DNA from: Thereva unica
Lineage: Eukaryota > Arthropoda > Insecta > Diptera > Therevidae
Direction: 5' to 3'
Length of the DNA stretch: 64,000 nucleotides
Assembly (NCBI GenBank): GCA_949987705.1
Contig: CATLJY010000199.1
Coordinates: 1 to 64,000, forward strand
The translations under genes were made by a program, and so were the position numbers. Of this stretch, positions 42,637-54,828 are shown one piece after another (the stretch's first letter is position 1; each line of letters starts with the position of its first letter). The notes under the pieces were generated by a model that searched no databases, was not told the DNA's origin, and worked only from the letters and a program-made list of their open reading frames with translations.

Positions 42637-43218
42637 AAACAAACTGTGGATTTAGGCTAGTGCAAATACGATTTAAATGCTTCAAAAAAAAAAAAAAATT
42701 AATAGCAGGCAAGGCTCAGCAGTTAAATGTGGTCAAGGCTATAACTAAGAGAAGAAAACTTTTAAACACGAAAAAAGGGGAAATCTTAAAATGGAAATGC
42801 TATTTAGCGATTGAAAACGGTTTTTTGAGATTTGGCGGAAAACCAATTTTTCAGATTTTAATTTTTTTCTCACGTAAAATTAATTCAATTTAAATGAAAA
42901 TTTGTAAGAATATACCTTGTATTGTGTTAAATAAGCATGATTTTTTCTTGGTTTGAAAAACGAATGGTTTCCTAGATATTGACATTTTTCGAAAAAAATA
43001 CCTTAATTTTGCAAGAACAACTTTATTGGTGTTTTTCGGATTTCGATGTTCAAATAAGTGCTCAATTAACCGTTGAAATGTCTACTTTCAAATGGTCTAT
43101 ATATGTTAATACTTTATTCTTCATTAAACTGCTTAAAATTAAGCAAAACCGAAAAAGGACTTTTCGGATCACGAATTTTTCAATTTTACAACTTTTTTAA
43201 AATTTTGAATTATTTCCG
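42637..43218. other. Unassigned AT-rich sequence
   Basis: About 580 bases downstream of the minus-strand nuclease-CXC gene. No supported frame. It may include that gene's 3' UTR. Confidence 0.45.
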
Positions 43219-45434
43219 TTAATGAAATTTAGGTTTTTTACATTGCGGATTTTCTTTTTCATCGATCGAAGTTTCAAATTGGGTAGGCTCTTCAAAATTA
43301 TCGATGTCATCGATGTCTTCATTTTCGATATCAAGACTCTTTGCTGGTTCTTCATCAATAAGCTGGTCTGAATCACTAACTTGTTCAAATATTTCGTTGA
43401 CTCTATTTGAACAATTTTCATGACATTTAATGCATAAATTACTGCATTTTAAGCCATGTTTTCGACAACCACATCTTTGCGAATTACAACCACTTTCACA
43501 GATGCAACTTATGCATTTCAATAATTTCTGGGGAATCAACTCGGCACTGTCTGAAATGAATTTAGGCACGAGCCTACCTAAGTGTTCATTCCACCCCCAC
43601 TGCTTTGCTTTCTTATTATCAGACTCGTCCTCCAAATAACTAACCCAAGTTTGCAATTGGTAATAAGCTCTGTAGGAGTGTTGTGCAGCAGCTTCTTCAG
43701 TGGGGGGAAGTTTTTCTAACTTAAAAGTTGATTTGTGAGTTGCCTGCTGGTAAAGCTGAAATCGTAATTGATTTAATGATTTATCTCTTCTTTTACTTTT
43801 GTAAATACCAGCTATAAGTTGAGATCCATTTTTCGCAATAGAGATTTGGTCTGCATCTTTTTTATAAAAAATACTGGCTAAGCTTGATAAATTTTTGTTG
43901 CTCAATAATGATTTCACTATTGTTTTTTTTTCCTTTTCCAGCAAAACCGGAAGTTGTGTCGCAACCCGAAAAACAGTGAAGAAATGCTATTATATGTGTG
44001 TACGATTCATGTTTGAAACAATTTGATGTATAAAATGAATCTTTTTCGTTGCTTGAGCCTGGTTTGTGGAAAAAAATACGTAGCCCATTTGAATTTAGTT
44101 GATGCAAAAGTACTAATAAATCAATATCTTGACCTTCAATAACGACAGTTTTATCATCATTTTTTGCCAGTTCAATTGCGGTATTAACAATCATTGCGTT
44201 GGCGTCTTCAGGAGCTTGCTTACATAAAAAACCGTCGGATTGTAGCTTATCTGATATAGTTTGAATTAAATTGTTTTTATTTTTTTTATTTGATAAAAAT
44301 TGTTCTTGTGAAAACGGTATTTTATTTAGATTTTGATATTCAAATGAAGGTACGTTTGCAGACTTTTTGCGACGTGAACGTTCGGATTGTTTCGTTCCTA
44401 TCGAAGTGGAAGTAGATACTGCAAGTGTTGTAGTTACAGTTTTATTTACTTCGGGATAGCCATCGAACACTATACAACTATTCAATGCATAATGGCTTCG
44501 AACATAATTAAGATATTCATTAGCGATTTCTTCAATAGAATCGTTCTTTTGCCAAATGACTTTATGTAATAAAAATCCGCCGTCAACAACATGTAAAATA
44601 TTGTTACATGTTGGCAAAGCATTCATGCTTCTAAATTCACCGTACAGCTCAGATTTTGTATTTTTTCTTAGTCCATTTTCTGTGAATAGTGACAGAGGAA
44701 ACGGAGCAAGTTCATATTTCAAAAATTCTTTCGTCATCTTTGCTGTTAATATTCCAAGAAATTCTTTGGAATAATAATAGTGAATTGATCACTACTTTTT
44801 CATCGTTAACTTTTACTGACGATTGAAGTGCTTTTAGAGGTAATACTTTGTTCTTCCTTTGAAATTTAACGCTACCAAAATTATTCCCAATAATCGATTT
44901 CATCGATTTTTCACCCTGTTCACGCGCCTTATAGCAGTTAATTGTGTCATCGCCGATAACTCCAGAATAAATGGAAATTATATTTTCAGTAGCAGGAAAT
45001 GGATCATAACGATCGAAAAACTTCGATATCTTTTCTACGTCAGCTACATCTCTTGCAACTCGATATTTCGTGGAATCTAAATGTTGTTCCGTCGTTGCGA
45101 AAGACACATTGCAAAAGTCTTCCATTTCGTTGCTTACTAAAATGATCATAGTTAAAATAAATTTAGCTAAAACACTTTCAGACCATCCGCGACCATGCGT
45201 AAGCCAACCTTGAGTTTTTATAGCTCTCATCAAGACTTGTTCAATTGTCATATCAGACCAAATTCCAGACCAAAACTTGTGAGTCCTTCTGATAGTAAAA
45301 AATCCGTGGGACGTGAATTTTTCGAATTCATACTCAGACATTGAAGGTTTTAGTTTACGCATATCCTGCAGATATAAATGCGCGGCTTTCCCATATAAAA
45401 AATGTCCACTCGCATGAAAATATGGGATCATCCT
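43219..45434 (-). pseudogene. Nuclease-like/CXC-domain gene, 3' part (frameshifted)
   Basis: Three frames read in order. 44712-45431 continues from 47277 across the LTR insertion: YFHASGHFLYGKAAHLYLQD, HKFWSGIWSDMTIEQVLMRA, THGRGWSESVLAKFILT, YDPFPATENI. 43862-44737: KYELAPFPLSLFTENGLRK, HVVDGGFLLHKVIW, SCIVFDGYP, VVIEGQDIDLLVLLHQL, LHCFSGCDTTSGFAGKGK. 43219-43944 ends in a cysteine cluster CISCICESGCNSQRCGCRKH, GLKCSNLCIKCHENCSN, then an acidic tail. The spaced Asp residues (VDGG, FDGY, GQDID, GCDTT) suggest a PIN/XPG-like nuclease fold; the Cys cluster fits a tesmin/TSO1 CXC DNA-binding domain. Frameshifts are at about 44720 and in an A-run near 43930. Similar multicopy proteins without known function occur in arthropods and cnidarians (recalled). 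Confidence 0.7.
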
Positions 45435-45617
45435 TGTTATGTTCCTAAAAGCGCTAAGCTAGCCCCAAAGTACGTAGGCCCATTTACAATAGCAAAAGTA
45501 CTGTCGCCGTGGACATACCAGTTAAAGGATAAGACCGGTAAAGACGCTGGTGTTTGGCACGCGAAAGATTTGAAGATTGCAGAGAAGGATAGTCTCTCCG
45601 CTTTAAGAATCAGTTAA
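45435..45617 (+). pseudogene. pol: Retroelement integrase C-terminal fragment
   Basis: The frame reads CYVPKSAKLAPKYVGPFTIA, KVLSPWTYQLKD, GVWHAKDLKIAEKD and ends at TAA 45615-45617. 'KLAPKYVGPF...YQL...WHAKDLK' is the SH3-like DNA-binding end of gypsy-group integrases. All upstream pol is deleted. The frame is still open, so the deletion was probably recent or the element young. Confidence 0.75.
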
Positions 45618-45960
45618 AACAAGGGAAACTTGTTAGTAGTAGCAATTGAATTATTTGAGTTGAATTATGGGAATTAGATTATTTAAGCTGGATTAGGTGA
45701 GTTGAGCTGTTTGAGTTGAATTATGGGAATTAGATTATTTAAGTTGGATTAGGTGAATAGGATTATTTGAATTGAATTAGGTGAATTGAACTACTGAGTG
45801 GATTATCTGTGTTGAGCTAATTAAATTATTTGGTTGGAATATCTTGCAAGTTAAGAACTAGTTAAACGAATTATCTGATTGCAGGACTAGAACTATAACA
45901 ACTGAATAACGCTCATATCTTTAGAGATTTCTTTGAAATCTCTTGAAGGAAGGGGAGGTA
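45618..45960. repeat. Short imperfect tandem repeats before the 3' LTR
   Basis: A unit GAGTTGAATTATGGGAATTA, GATTATTTAAG-TGGATTAGG is present at about 45658 and 45713 (55-base spacing), with shorter GAATTA/GGTGAAT variants after it. It ends at the purine tract GAAGGAAGGGGAGGTA (45945-45960), the probable polypurine tract next to the LTR. Confidence 0.7.
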
Positions 45961-47276
45961 TGTTATGTTCCTAAAATGAGAAAAATTTATTGAATATTTT
46001 TTAATAAAAATTTGTTCTGTACTTATCTGTCTTCTCTATGTGTGTGCCGTCCGCCTGAACAACATACGGCTGATAAATATTCCTTATAGGTTAGCACGAA
46101 GGACACGGATGCTTAAAGACACTCGGTGCGTTGCCTGGAACTAGGAAGACGGTCAAGCTCGTAACGACCAGGGTGGACCAATGTCCTACGGGGAGAAGGA
46201 TTTGCGGAAACCGGCCCAACCTAGTTTAAAACAGATATTAAATATGTGGTGTATATAACTTATCTGAGGACTCTAGCAGTAGCGATGTTGTAAACGACCC
46301 GCAATCCTCAGCGTTAATCATAGCCCTCCATATGTACGAAAATAGTCAAGAGCTCCCATGATTACAAGTCCTGAAGCTCAGCACTCTGATCGCGCAGAAG
46401 GGAGATCATCAGGGAGTGCTCTAGATTTAAAAAAAAAAAGAAGGAAAACCCTAGCTACCCGGAAAATCCGCCAGCATATCTTGAGCTGTCATGCTCAAGC
46501 TCCTTCGCCAATTGCGAGAATATGCTTGGTCGCTGAATTTTCCGAGGTGTAGTATTATGTTGCCCAAAAATTAGGGATTATTTCCCGAATATTTTTTTTA
46601 TAATAATAATAACTAGCCCGATTTCAACCGGTCCAACCGAGTCCATCCGGTGGGGTGGGACGGTTGGAAAATGGTCCGAAACGATGGATGGAACTTGTGA
46701 AATAGTGGGTTTTTCCATATAAAAGTTGGGCCCTTGATGGATACTCTCTCTCTGTCAGTAGTGATTTTGTAGCAAGTGGAAAGTGTAGTTACGGAGGTGT
46801 AGTTACGGCGGTGATATACATATTTTTATTGGAGGAAGGTGACCGTTACAAGGATAGAGGATTGCGGGTCGGATCAAACGGAAAAGTTAAGTCCTGTTTT
46901 TTTGTATTTTATTTTATTAGTTTTTTTATTAACTGCGGAATATTTCTTTTTATTATTTAATTATCCTTTTTTAAATGGCATTTGATCTTAAATTGCCCTA
47001 GTAGTGTTGAAATTATATTAATTTTTTGTATCACTTTATTGATTTTATTTTGAACCGAATTTATTTATAATAAACACCGAATTTTTCGAAGTTTTATATT
47101 TTGTTGTTGTCTTATATTTTATTTTATTTGTTCTGAGTGGGTTCAAGCCCCACGCTGGCACCCAGGTTACAGGTTCGTAGTCCTTAAAACTACGTGGCGC
47201 CCATAATTTTATTTTTCCATGATCCGCGCCCAACGCTGAGTTTAGCCGAGCCGTGCGTGCAAATTAGTACGTAACA
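45961..47276 (+). repeat. 3' LTR (1.3 kb) of the deleted retroelement
   Basis: Begins TGTTATGTTCC after a polypurine tract and ends AGTACGTAACA at the target duplication. It is long for a gypsy-group LTR. Near its 3' end (47137-47165) is a T-arm-like stretch GTGGGTTCAAGCCCCAC followed by seven bases, one base and CCA. TGGCGCCCA and GCGCCCAACG, resembling tRNA-Lys primer sites, are nearby (47196-47235). Confidence 0.7.
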
Positions 47277-47735
47277 TCCTCTCAACACTTTTTAAATGTA
47301 AATCCCAATTTCCTGATTTTTCTGCTTTTATAAAATCTTTAGTTATAGCAATCACCTCCCAGTACTGAATCCATAATTGTGCAGTTCGTCCTTTTTTTTT
47401 CAGTAAATTCAAGTGATCGACAAATTTTTTGTGTAAATCAATAATTTCTTTTTTATTTAAATTTCTGAACCAAATTTTCTTTTTCCAATAGTGCGCCTAA
47501 CTTTGCTTTCTCTCTATCAGTAAATTCCATCGAAGATAAAACAATTTGTGTTAAAGCCAGTTTCACAAGAAAATGCCCTCTTATAGCTCTTGAATACGCA
47601 TGGCCCGATAAAGCTTTATCCGCCGAATTTTCTGCATAAATTTCAAAAAAAGCTTCGCGCAACCCACTGCCCTCCATTTCAAATCCAACTGCTCCTAGGA
47701 ATGACATAAGGAGATGGAAGCCTGACCCTAATGCA
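47277..47735 (-). pseudogene. Nuclease-CXC gene, upstream part (frameshifted)
   Basis: The minus strand reads SGFHLLMSFLGAVGFEMEGS, LREAFFEIYAENSADKALSG, HAYSRAIRGHFLVKLALTQI in one frame (47453-47735). After a frameshift near 47460 it reads EIIDLHKKFVDHLNLL, RTAQLWIQYWEVI, DFIKAEKSGNWDLHLKSVER, which runs directly into the 45434 end beyond the LTR insert. The N-terminal region is cut at 47735 by an AT microsatellite and the Helitron at 47807; any further 5' exons may lie beyond the window. Together with 43219-45434 about 850 residues of one protein can be followed. Confidence 0.7.

Positions 47736-47806
<71 letters not shown>
47736..47806. repeat. (AT)n microsatellite at Helitron edge
   Basis: About 70 bases of alternating AT immediately upstream of the Helitron TC start at 47807. 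It separates the Helitron from the truncated nuclease-CXC coding sequence. Confidence 0.9.
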
Positions 47807-47809
<3 letters not shown>

Positions 47810-47837
47810 TTACTAATATTATAAATGCGAAAGTAAC

Positions 47838-47874
<37 letters not shown>

Positions 47875-49696
47875 TACGCTTTCACGCCTAAACCACTAAA
47901 CCGATTTTGATGAAATTTGCAACAGACATAGTTTAGACCTTGGAGACGGACATAGGCTACTTTTTATGGAGAACGAAAGGGTTGAAGGGGGTGAAATGGG
48001 GTTCAATAAGTTGCAAGGGGATTTTTTTCTATTGTATAAAAAGTAACTGACTGACAGACAACGCACAACTTAAACCGCTAGAGCTAAAGGGCTGAAATTT
48101 TGACTGTGCATCCCTATAATGGCGTGGACATCCACTAAAAAGCGATTTTTCGAAATTCATCCCCTAAGGGGGTGAAATGGGGTTTATCCAAACCGCTGGA
48201 GCTATAGGGCTGAAATTTGGACAGTGCATCCCTATAATGACGTTTACATCCACTAAAAAACGATTTTTTGAAATTCATCCCCTAAGGGGGTGAAATGGGG
48301 TTTATCCAAACCGTTGGAGCTATAGGGCTGAAATTTTGACAGTGCATCCCTATAATGGCGTGGACATCCACTAAGAAGCGATTTTTCGAAATTCATCCCC
48401 TAAGGGGGTGAAATGGGGTTTATCCAAACCGTTGGAGCTATAGGGCTGAAATTTTGACAGTGCATCCCTATAATGGCGTGGACATCCACTAAGAAACGAT
48501 TTTTCGAAATCCATCCCCTAAGGGGGTTAAATGGGGTTTATCCAAACCGCTGGAGCTATAGGGCTGAAATTTGGACAGTGCATCCCTATAATGACGTTTA
48601 CATCCACTAAAAAACGATTTTTTGAAATTCATCCCCTAAGGGGGTGAAATGGGGTTTATCCAAACCGTTGGAGCTATAGGGCTGAAATTTTGACAGTGCA
48701 TCCCTATAATGGCGTGGACATCCACTAAGAAGCGATTTTTCGAAATTCATCCCCTAAGGGGGTGAAATGGGGTTTACCCAAACCGCTGGAGCTATAGGGC
48801 TGAAATTTTGACAGTGCATCCCTATAATGACGTTTACATCCACTAAAAAGCGATTTTTCGAAATTCATCCCCTAAGGGGGTGAAATGGGGTTTATCCAAA
48901 CCGTTGGAGCTATAGGGCTGAAATTTTGACAGTGCATCCCTATAATGGCGTGGACATCCACTAAGAAGCGATTTTTCGAAATTCTTCCGCTAAGGGGGTG
49001 AAATGGGGTTTATCCAAACCGTTGGAGCTATAGGGCTGAAATTTTGACAGTGCATCCCTATAATGGCGTGGACATCCACTAAGAAACGATTTTTCGAAAT
49101 TCATCCCCTAAGGGGGTGAAATGGGGTTTATCCAAACCGTTGGAGCCATAGGGCTGAAATTTTGACAGTGCATCCCTATAATGGCGTGGACATCCACTAA
49201 GAAGCGATTTTTCGAAATCCATCCCCTAAGCGGGTTTACCCAAACCACTGGAGCTATAGGGCTGAAAGTTTGACAGTGCATCCCTATAATGACGTTTACA
49301 TCCACTAAAAAGCGATTTTTCGAAATTCATTCCCTAAGGGGGTGAAATAGGGGTTTATCCAAACCGTTGGAGCTATACGGCTGAAATTTTGACAGTGCAT
49401 CTCTATAATGGCGTGGACATCCACTATAAAGCAATTTTTCGAAATTCATCCCTTAAGGGGGTGAAATAGGGTTTATCCAAACCGCTGGAGCTATAGAATT
49501 GAAATTGTAACAGTGCATCCCTATAATGACGTGGACATCACTAAAGAGCGATTTTTCGAAATTCATCCCCTAAGGGTGTGAAATGGGGTTTATACAAACC
49601 CCTAAAGCTATACGGCTGAAATTTTGATAGTGCATCCCTATAATGACGTTTACATCCACTAAAGAGCGATTTTTCGAAATTCATCCCCTAAGGGTG

Positions 49697-50238
<542 letters not shown>

Positions 50239-51363
50239 GTGGTGACCCCGACGGCAACACGCGGTCCGCCGTCCAAACAAAGAAATTACAACGGCATTCG
50301 TTCAAGTGATGTGCATTTGAGTTTCATAGAAATAATAGAGAAATTACGATCTCTAGTCAATAAGTGAAAATCATACATAAAAAAAACCTCCAGTTTTTTT
50401 TTTTGGTATAAAAGTGCAGCAAAATTGTGGCTTATTAAATTGCATGTTAATAACAGGAAAATCTAACTTAATTTTTTTTATAATAATAAAACAAATAATC
50501 AAACGCAATATTTAAATACTACAGATAATCCTTGAAGTCGCTTGTCTCCAGAAAATTTCAAAAAAAAATAATAGTACAATAGTTGAACGCCGTACAACAT
50601 AATTGTTTACATCAATACGAGCTTCTTTAATAGTACAGTGGGTTTTTGAATTGGTGAATACTTAAAATACCAATTGCTGACTACGTTTAAAGAATTATTT
50701 AAAAAATCATTTATGGCCAAATTAGTGCTGTAATTGTAACTTTAGGATGCTATATAGGATCGAAACGTTTGTATCGGCCGAGAGATAGCACCGAATTGGT
50801 TTGATATTATTGATATTGAATTGTGTGATTATAGAGCTTTACTTATTTTAACTTTGATTTTTGCTAAAATTTTAATATCCCAAAATATTCAAATACCCAA
50901 ACTAACGATCCAAGAATAACCGCTGGAATACTTGACAACAGTAAAAATATTGTATGAAAATATAAAATTTGATACAGCAGCTTTAATTGGGGCAGTGCTA
51001 TTGCATCGTTCGGTATCTAATTTAATTATTAATGAGCATCGTTTATCATCCTCGTTTGAACAAGAAGGTGTTGATTGTCTTTCGCTGCTCCGCTACCCGG
51101 TCACATCGTTCGTACTAGCCGCAGCACCGGAATATTACTGAGTACCAGCGATAATTTGCAGATAATTTTTTTATTATTCTTATTTTTTATATACATAATA
51201 CATATAATTTTATTTTATTTACCTTTTTTTACATCATATTTTTATTTTTCTATTTTCTTTTATATATACATATACACATATATATTTTCTTTTTAAGTTT
51301 ATTTTTTTACTTCCTATAGATATATAGATATTTTAAATCGAACTTTCTTTATATATATATATT
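50239..51363 (+). other. Primer-binding site and 5' leader of CsRn1-like element
   Basis: TGGTGACCCCGACG (50240-50253) directly follows the LTR and matches the tRNA-Trp primer site used by CsRn1-type elements (recalled). The remaining leader is AT-rich with no supported coding frame. It continues after the hAT insertion from 56755 to the gag ATG at 57018. Confidence 0.8.
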
Positions 51364-51770
51364 CAGAGTTCGGAAACGCACACTCACGTGCGCTCAGAAT
51401 TGACTCAAAACTCACTTTCGACTCACGTGCGTGTGCGGTTCTTTAAAACTCATGAGAATGTGCGTGAGCTATTGCCATCTTTATAAACGCACACGCACAT
51501 GAGTGAGTAATTGGAATTGAGAAAACGCACCCTCATGAGTGGGAACAAATTACCCTTTCCCTTATTACTCGTGAGTAATAACTTTTCCTAATAACTCACC
51601 AAGTGAGTAATAAAGGGACATGAATGAATCGCACACAAAATTTCTCGATGCATTTGTTGAATAGCAAGCGTGAAGTGCGTATGAAGTGAAGATATTATAT
51701 AGACTAGTTTCAGTGTGTTTATTTTATTTTTTTTTATATTATTGTTATTATTTTCGTTATAACATAAAAT

Positions 51771-54700
51771 ATGGGAAAACGAAAACTTTTTAATATAAAT
51801 AAATATGTGATTTATAATAAAGAGACGAATAAATCTACGTGTTTAGTAGAAGATTGTGGAAAAAAGTTAAGTGGTGATAGACCTGCAAATATCAAAAGAC
51901 ATTATAAATTAGTGCATAAAAAAATTATAGGAAGTGATGATGAAAGTGAAAACAGTGCTAATGAATGTGCTTCTACTTCTAGAGCAAGGAAAACTAAAAC
52001 AAAAGTTAGTGTTAATATAAACATGGACAAAAAAGAATTTTTAAAATGTTGTGCGGGCATGGTGACAGTTAAAAACATTCCTTTTCGTATATTTGATGAT
52101 GATGAATTTTTCAAAAAAATCATTGCACCGTACGAGAAAAAATTCAATGTAAATGTTAATTCGAAAAATATAGGATTAATTGTGGAAAAAACAACCCGAA
52201 GAATAAAGGAAATAATAATTAAACGGGTAGAGAAAAAAATGATTTCACTTAAGGTGGATATTGCAACACGGATGGAGAAAAGTGTATTAGGAATAAATAT
52301 TCAATACATTAAGGATTACAAAATATGTGTGAATACAATAGGTAAGAGACGTTATAATGTACTATTATAAATATTACTAGTTTGAATAGCTAGCTATTTC
52401 TTGAATGATTCTCATGTTTAACCCGTTCGCGTTCAACGAGTATTCGCGGTTAGTAGGATGTTATGATAGATTGCCAGCACAGATATACTAGTTGTATTTG
52501 AAATGCGTTCGTGTTTTGAATTTGCAAATGTTATGTGGCCGCATACGTAAATATATGTTATTTTTGATTTGTTTTTCTAGTTAAAAGTGCGCAAATATTA
52601 AAAAATTTTGAGTCCTGAGTATTCTCACTGCCAACTACGAGTATTTGATTTTATGCTTGCAAAGAATTATCTATGGCAAAATACAGACCCTGGCCAAAAA
52701 ATTACAAACACTAGTAATATTTTCTCAACTCTGTATTGAAATTATATTCTAGAATAGGAAATCTTACTTTATTATCAAATATTTATTTATAAGCTTAAAG
52801 TGGATTAATTAGAAAATAGACAAAATTTTAAAATAAATACTTAATATTTATTCTTTTTGGCATATTCTCTACGCAAAATTGAATCTTTTAACTTCACACG
52901 CCATATTTTTTAATAATTTTTATTAAAATTGTTCTATTATCTTTATAAATTACTTTTTTCGTGCCACATATTCTTAATTGAGCTTAAATGAGGTGAATTT
53001 CCTGGCCATGGAAAAAAAGGAATGTTTTCCATGGAAAAAGGGGAATGTTTTATTATTTAAAGTAATTAGGAAAATCCAATTTATTTATGTAAAGTAATTA
53101 GGAAAATCCAACCAATAAACATCACCCCTCAAGATTTTTCCAGGAAGAAAGGATGCAGGTAATAATGAAATTAACAGGTGTTTGTAATATTTTGGTCAGG
53201 GGCTGCATATATGTATACTCGCAAAAAAAATAGATCTTAGATAGACGCAAACACTCAAAACAGTTTTGCCAATGTGAATTAGCTCACATAATTTAACGCG
53301 GCAGCGAATGGCTTAAACAATTTTGCTACTGCATCATTGTATAATTGTTATTGTTTACTTCGACATACATCTTAACCTAAAATGTTATTTATTAGGTTTG
53401 ATTCATCCATACATGTTGTAAAATGTATTTCATATCTTACAGGTATGATTGAAATAAGTAGAAGACATACTGCACACTTTCTAAAGGAAGAAATCCTTAG
53501 ATGTCTTCAGGAATTTAAAATTGATATAAAGCAAATTTATTCCAACACAACGGATAACGGCGCAAATGTAATAAAAGCCTCGAAAATACTTCAAGAGATT
53601 CAGGAAGAAAATAATAATATTTATGAGGAAAACGATCGCGAGGAAGAGGAGATACAGTCACAAATCGCTTCCGTATTCTCGGTAGTGCGGTGTGCTGCGC
53701 ACACAATACAGTTAGCAGCACATGACGTAATCAAAGGGCTAGAGACAGAGTTAAACCAATGTAGAAAACTCGTTAAAAAAATACGAACATCTATTAGAGC
53801 AGGTGATATTAATAGTTCTATGCCAACTCTTGATAATGCGACAAGATGGAATTCCACCTTCAACATGGTCAATTCCATATTGTCACAAAAAGAAAACATT
53901 GAGAATCTGGAGGACATCATCAACATAGATTTTAACTGGACTTTCGTAAACAATTTTGTGGATGCGTTTCATCATTTAGCTGACTGTTCGTTGAAATTCC
54001 AAAGCGAGCAATATATATTAGGAGATTTTTATCGGGACTGGTTGTCATGTGAATTAGAATTGGCAGATATAGCACACCAAAATAGTTATGCAGCCTCACT
54101 ACATCAAGCAATGGTGAGCAGAAAACTGAAATTATTTGAGCACCACGCCTTTATTTCTGCCCTTTACTTGGACCCCCGCTTTAACTTTGCTGGTTCTGCA
54201 ATGCTAGCTGAAGAACAGAAAACAATTGCACAGGTAAATTGTTTATTTTTATTATAAAACAACTTTTTCAATCTTATTATGTATCATTTTGATTTTTTTG
54301 CAGAATCATCTGTTGCAAACCTATGATGTGATCGCCAATATAGAAGAAACTACGGCAGCGGAATCTTTAAGTGACAGTAAAAATTCGTTCATTGAAAATA
54401 CTACGGATCCAGTCGATGTTGATGATACACCAGCACATAAATACTCCAAATTAACTCTTCTCATCAACGAAACAACAACAAACTCCCAATCACAGACATC
54501 AGCGCAAAGATCACTAAAGCAGAAGCTAGCAATGTTATGTGATCAGACCAGGGAGCCACTAGAGACAAATGTCTTGGAATATTATAAAAAATTTCATCGC
54601 AATGACGCACAATTAGCAAAACTTGTAGAAGTTGCACTTGCTGTTCCTGCTTCGCAAGTGTCTGTAGAACGTGCATTCAGTGCTTTGTCAACAGTACTTA

Positions 54701-54828
54701 CTAAATTAAGAACGAAATTATCAAAAAAAAATCTTTCAAATATTCTTTTAACTAAATTAAATTTTAATCTTCTTCGCTTAACTAGTTTAGATTTCCTTGA
54801 AAATGTAGCTGACATCGATGTAAACTAA
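51771..54828 (+). CDS. hAT transposase, three exons, 628 residues
   Basis: I read join(51771-52341, 53443-54233, 54304-54828). Intron 1 is GTAAGA...TTACAG (phase 1) and intron 2 is GTAAAT...TTGCAG (phase 0, 70 bases). The joined frame is open from ATG to TAA. Residues C24, C29, H44 and H49 form a BED-type zinc finger. SLKVDIATR supplies the first catalytic Asp (163) and TTDNGAN the second (228). LDNATRWNSTFNM and YLDPRFNF follow, and SQVSVERAFSALS near residue 574 begins the hAT dimerisation domain. Across the intron 1 junction the family phrase T-I-G-M-I-E-I is restored, which supports the splice sites. AATAAA lies at 54844. It cuts and moves the hAT DNA in the nucleus. Intron use is inferred, not measured. 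Confidence 0.85.

Larger units (their letters stand above)
45435..47276 (+). mobile_element. LTR retroelement remnant inserted in the nuclease-CXC gene
   Basis: Flanked by TCCT at 45431-45434 and 47277-47280 (4-bp target duplication), with ends TGTTA...TAACA. The left edge is TGTTATGTTCCTAAAA (45435-45450), the same 16 bases that begin the right LTR (45961-45976). Yet after those bases the left side is integrase coding sequence, not LTR. The simplest explanation is recombination between the 5' LTR start and an identical 16-base stretch inside pol, deleting nearly the entire LTR-gag-pol. The host gene reads through correctly when the insert and one TCCT are set aside. Confidence 0.8.

Noticed and set aside
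47137..47165. Functional tRNA gene
   Set aside because: Only a T-arm and 3' acceptor-like piece is present; no D-arm, anticodon arm or matching 5' acceptor strand is found upstream.
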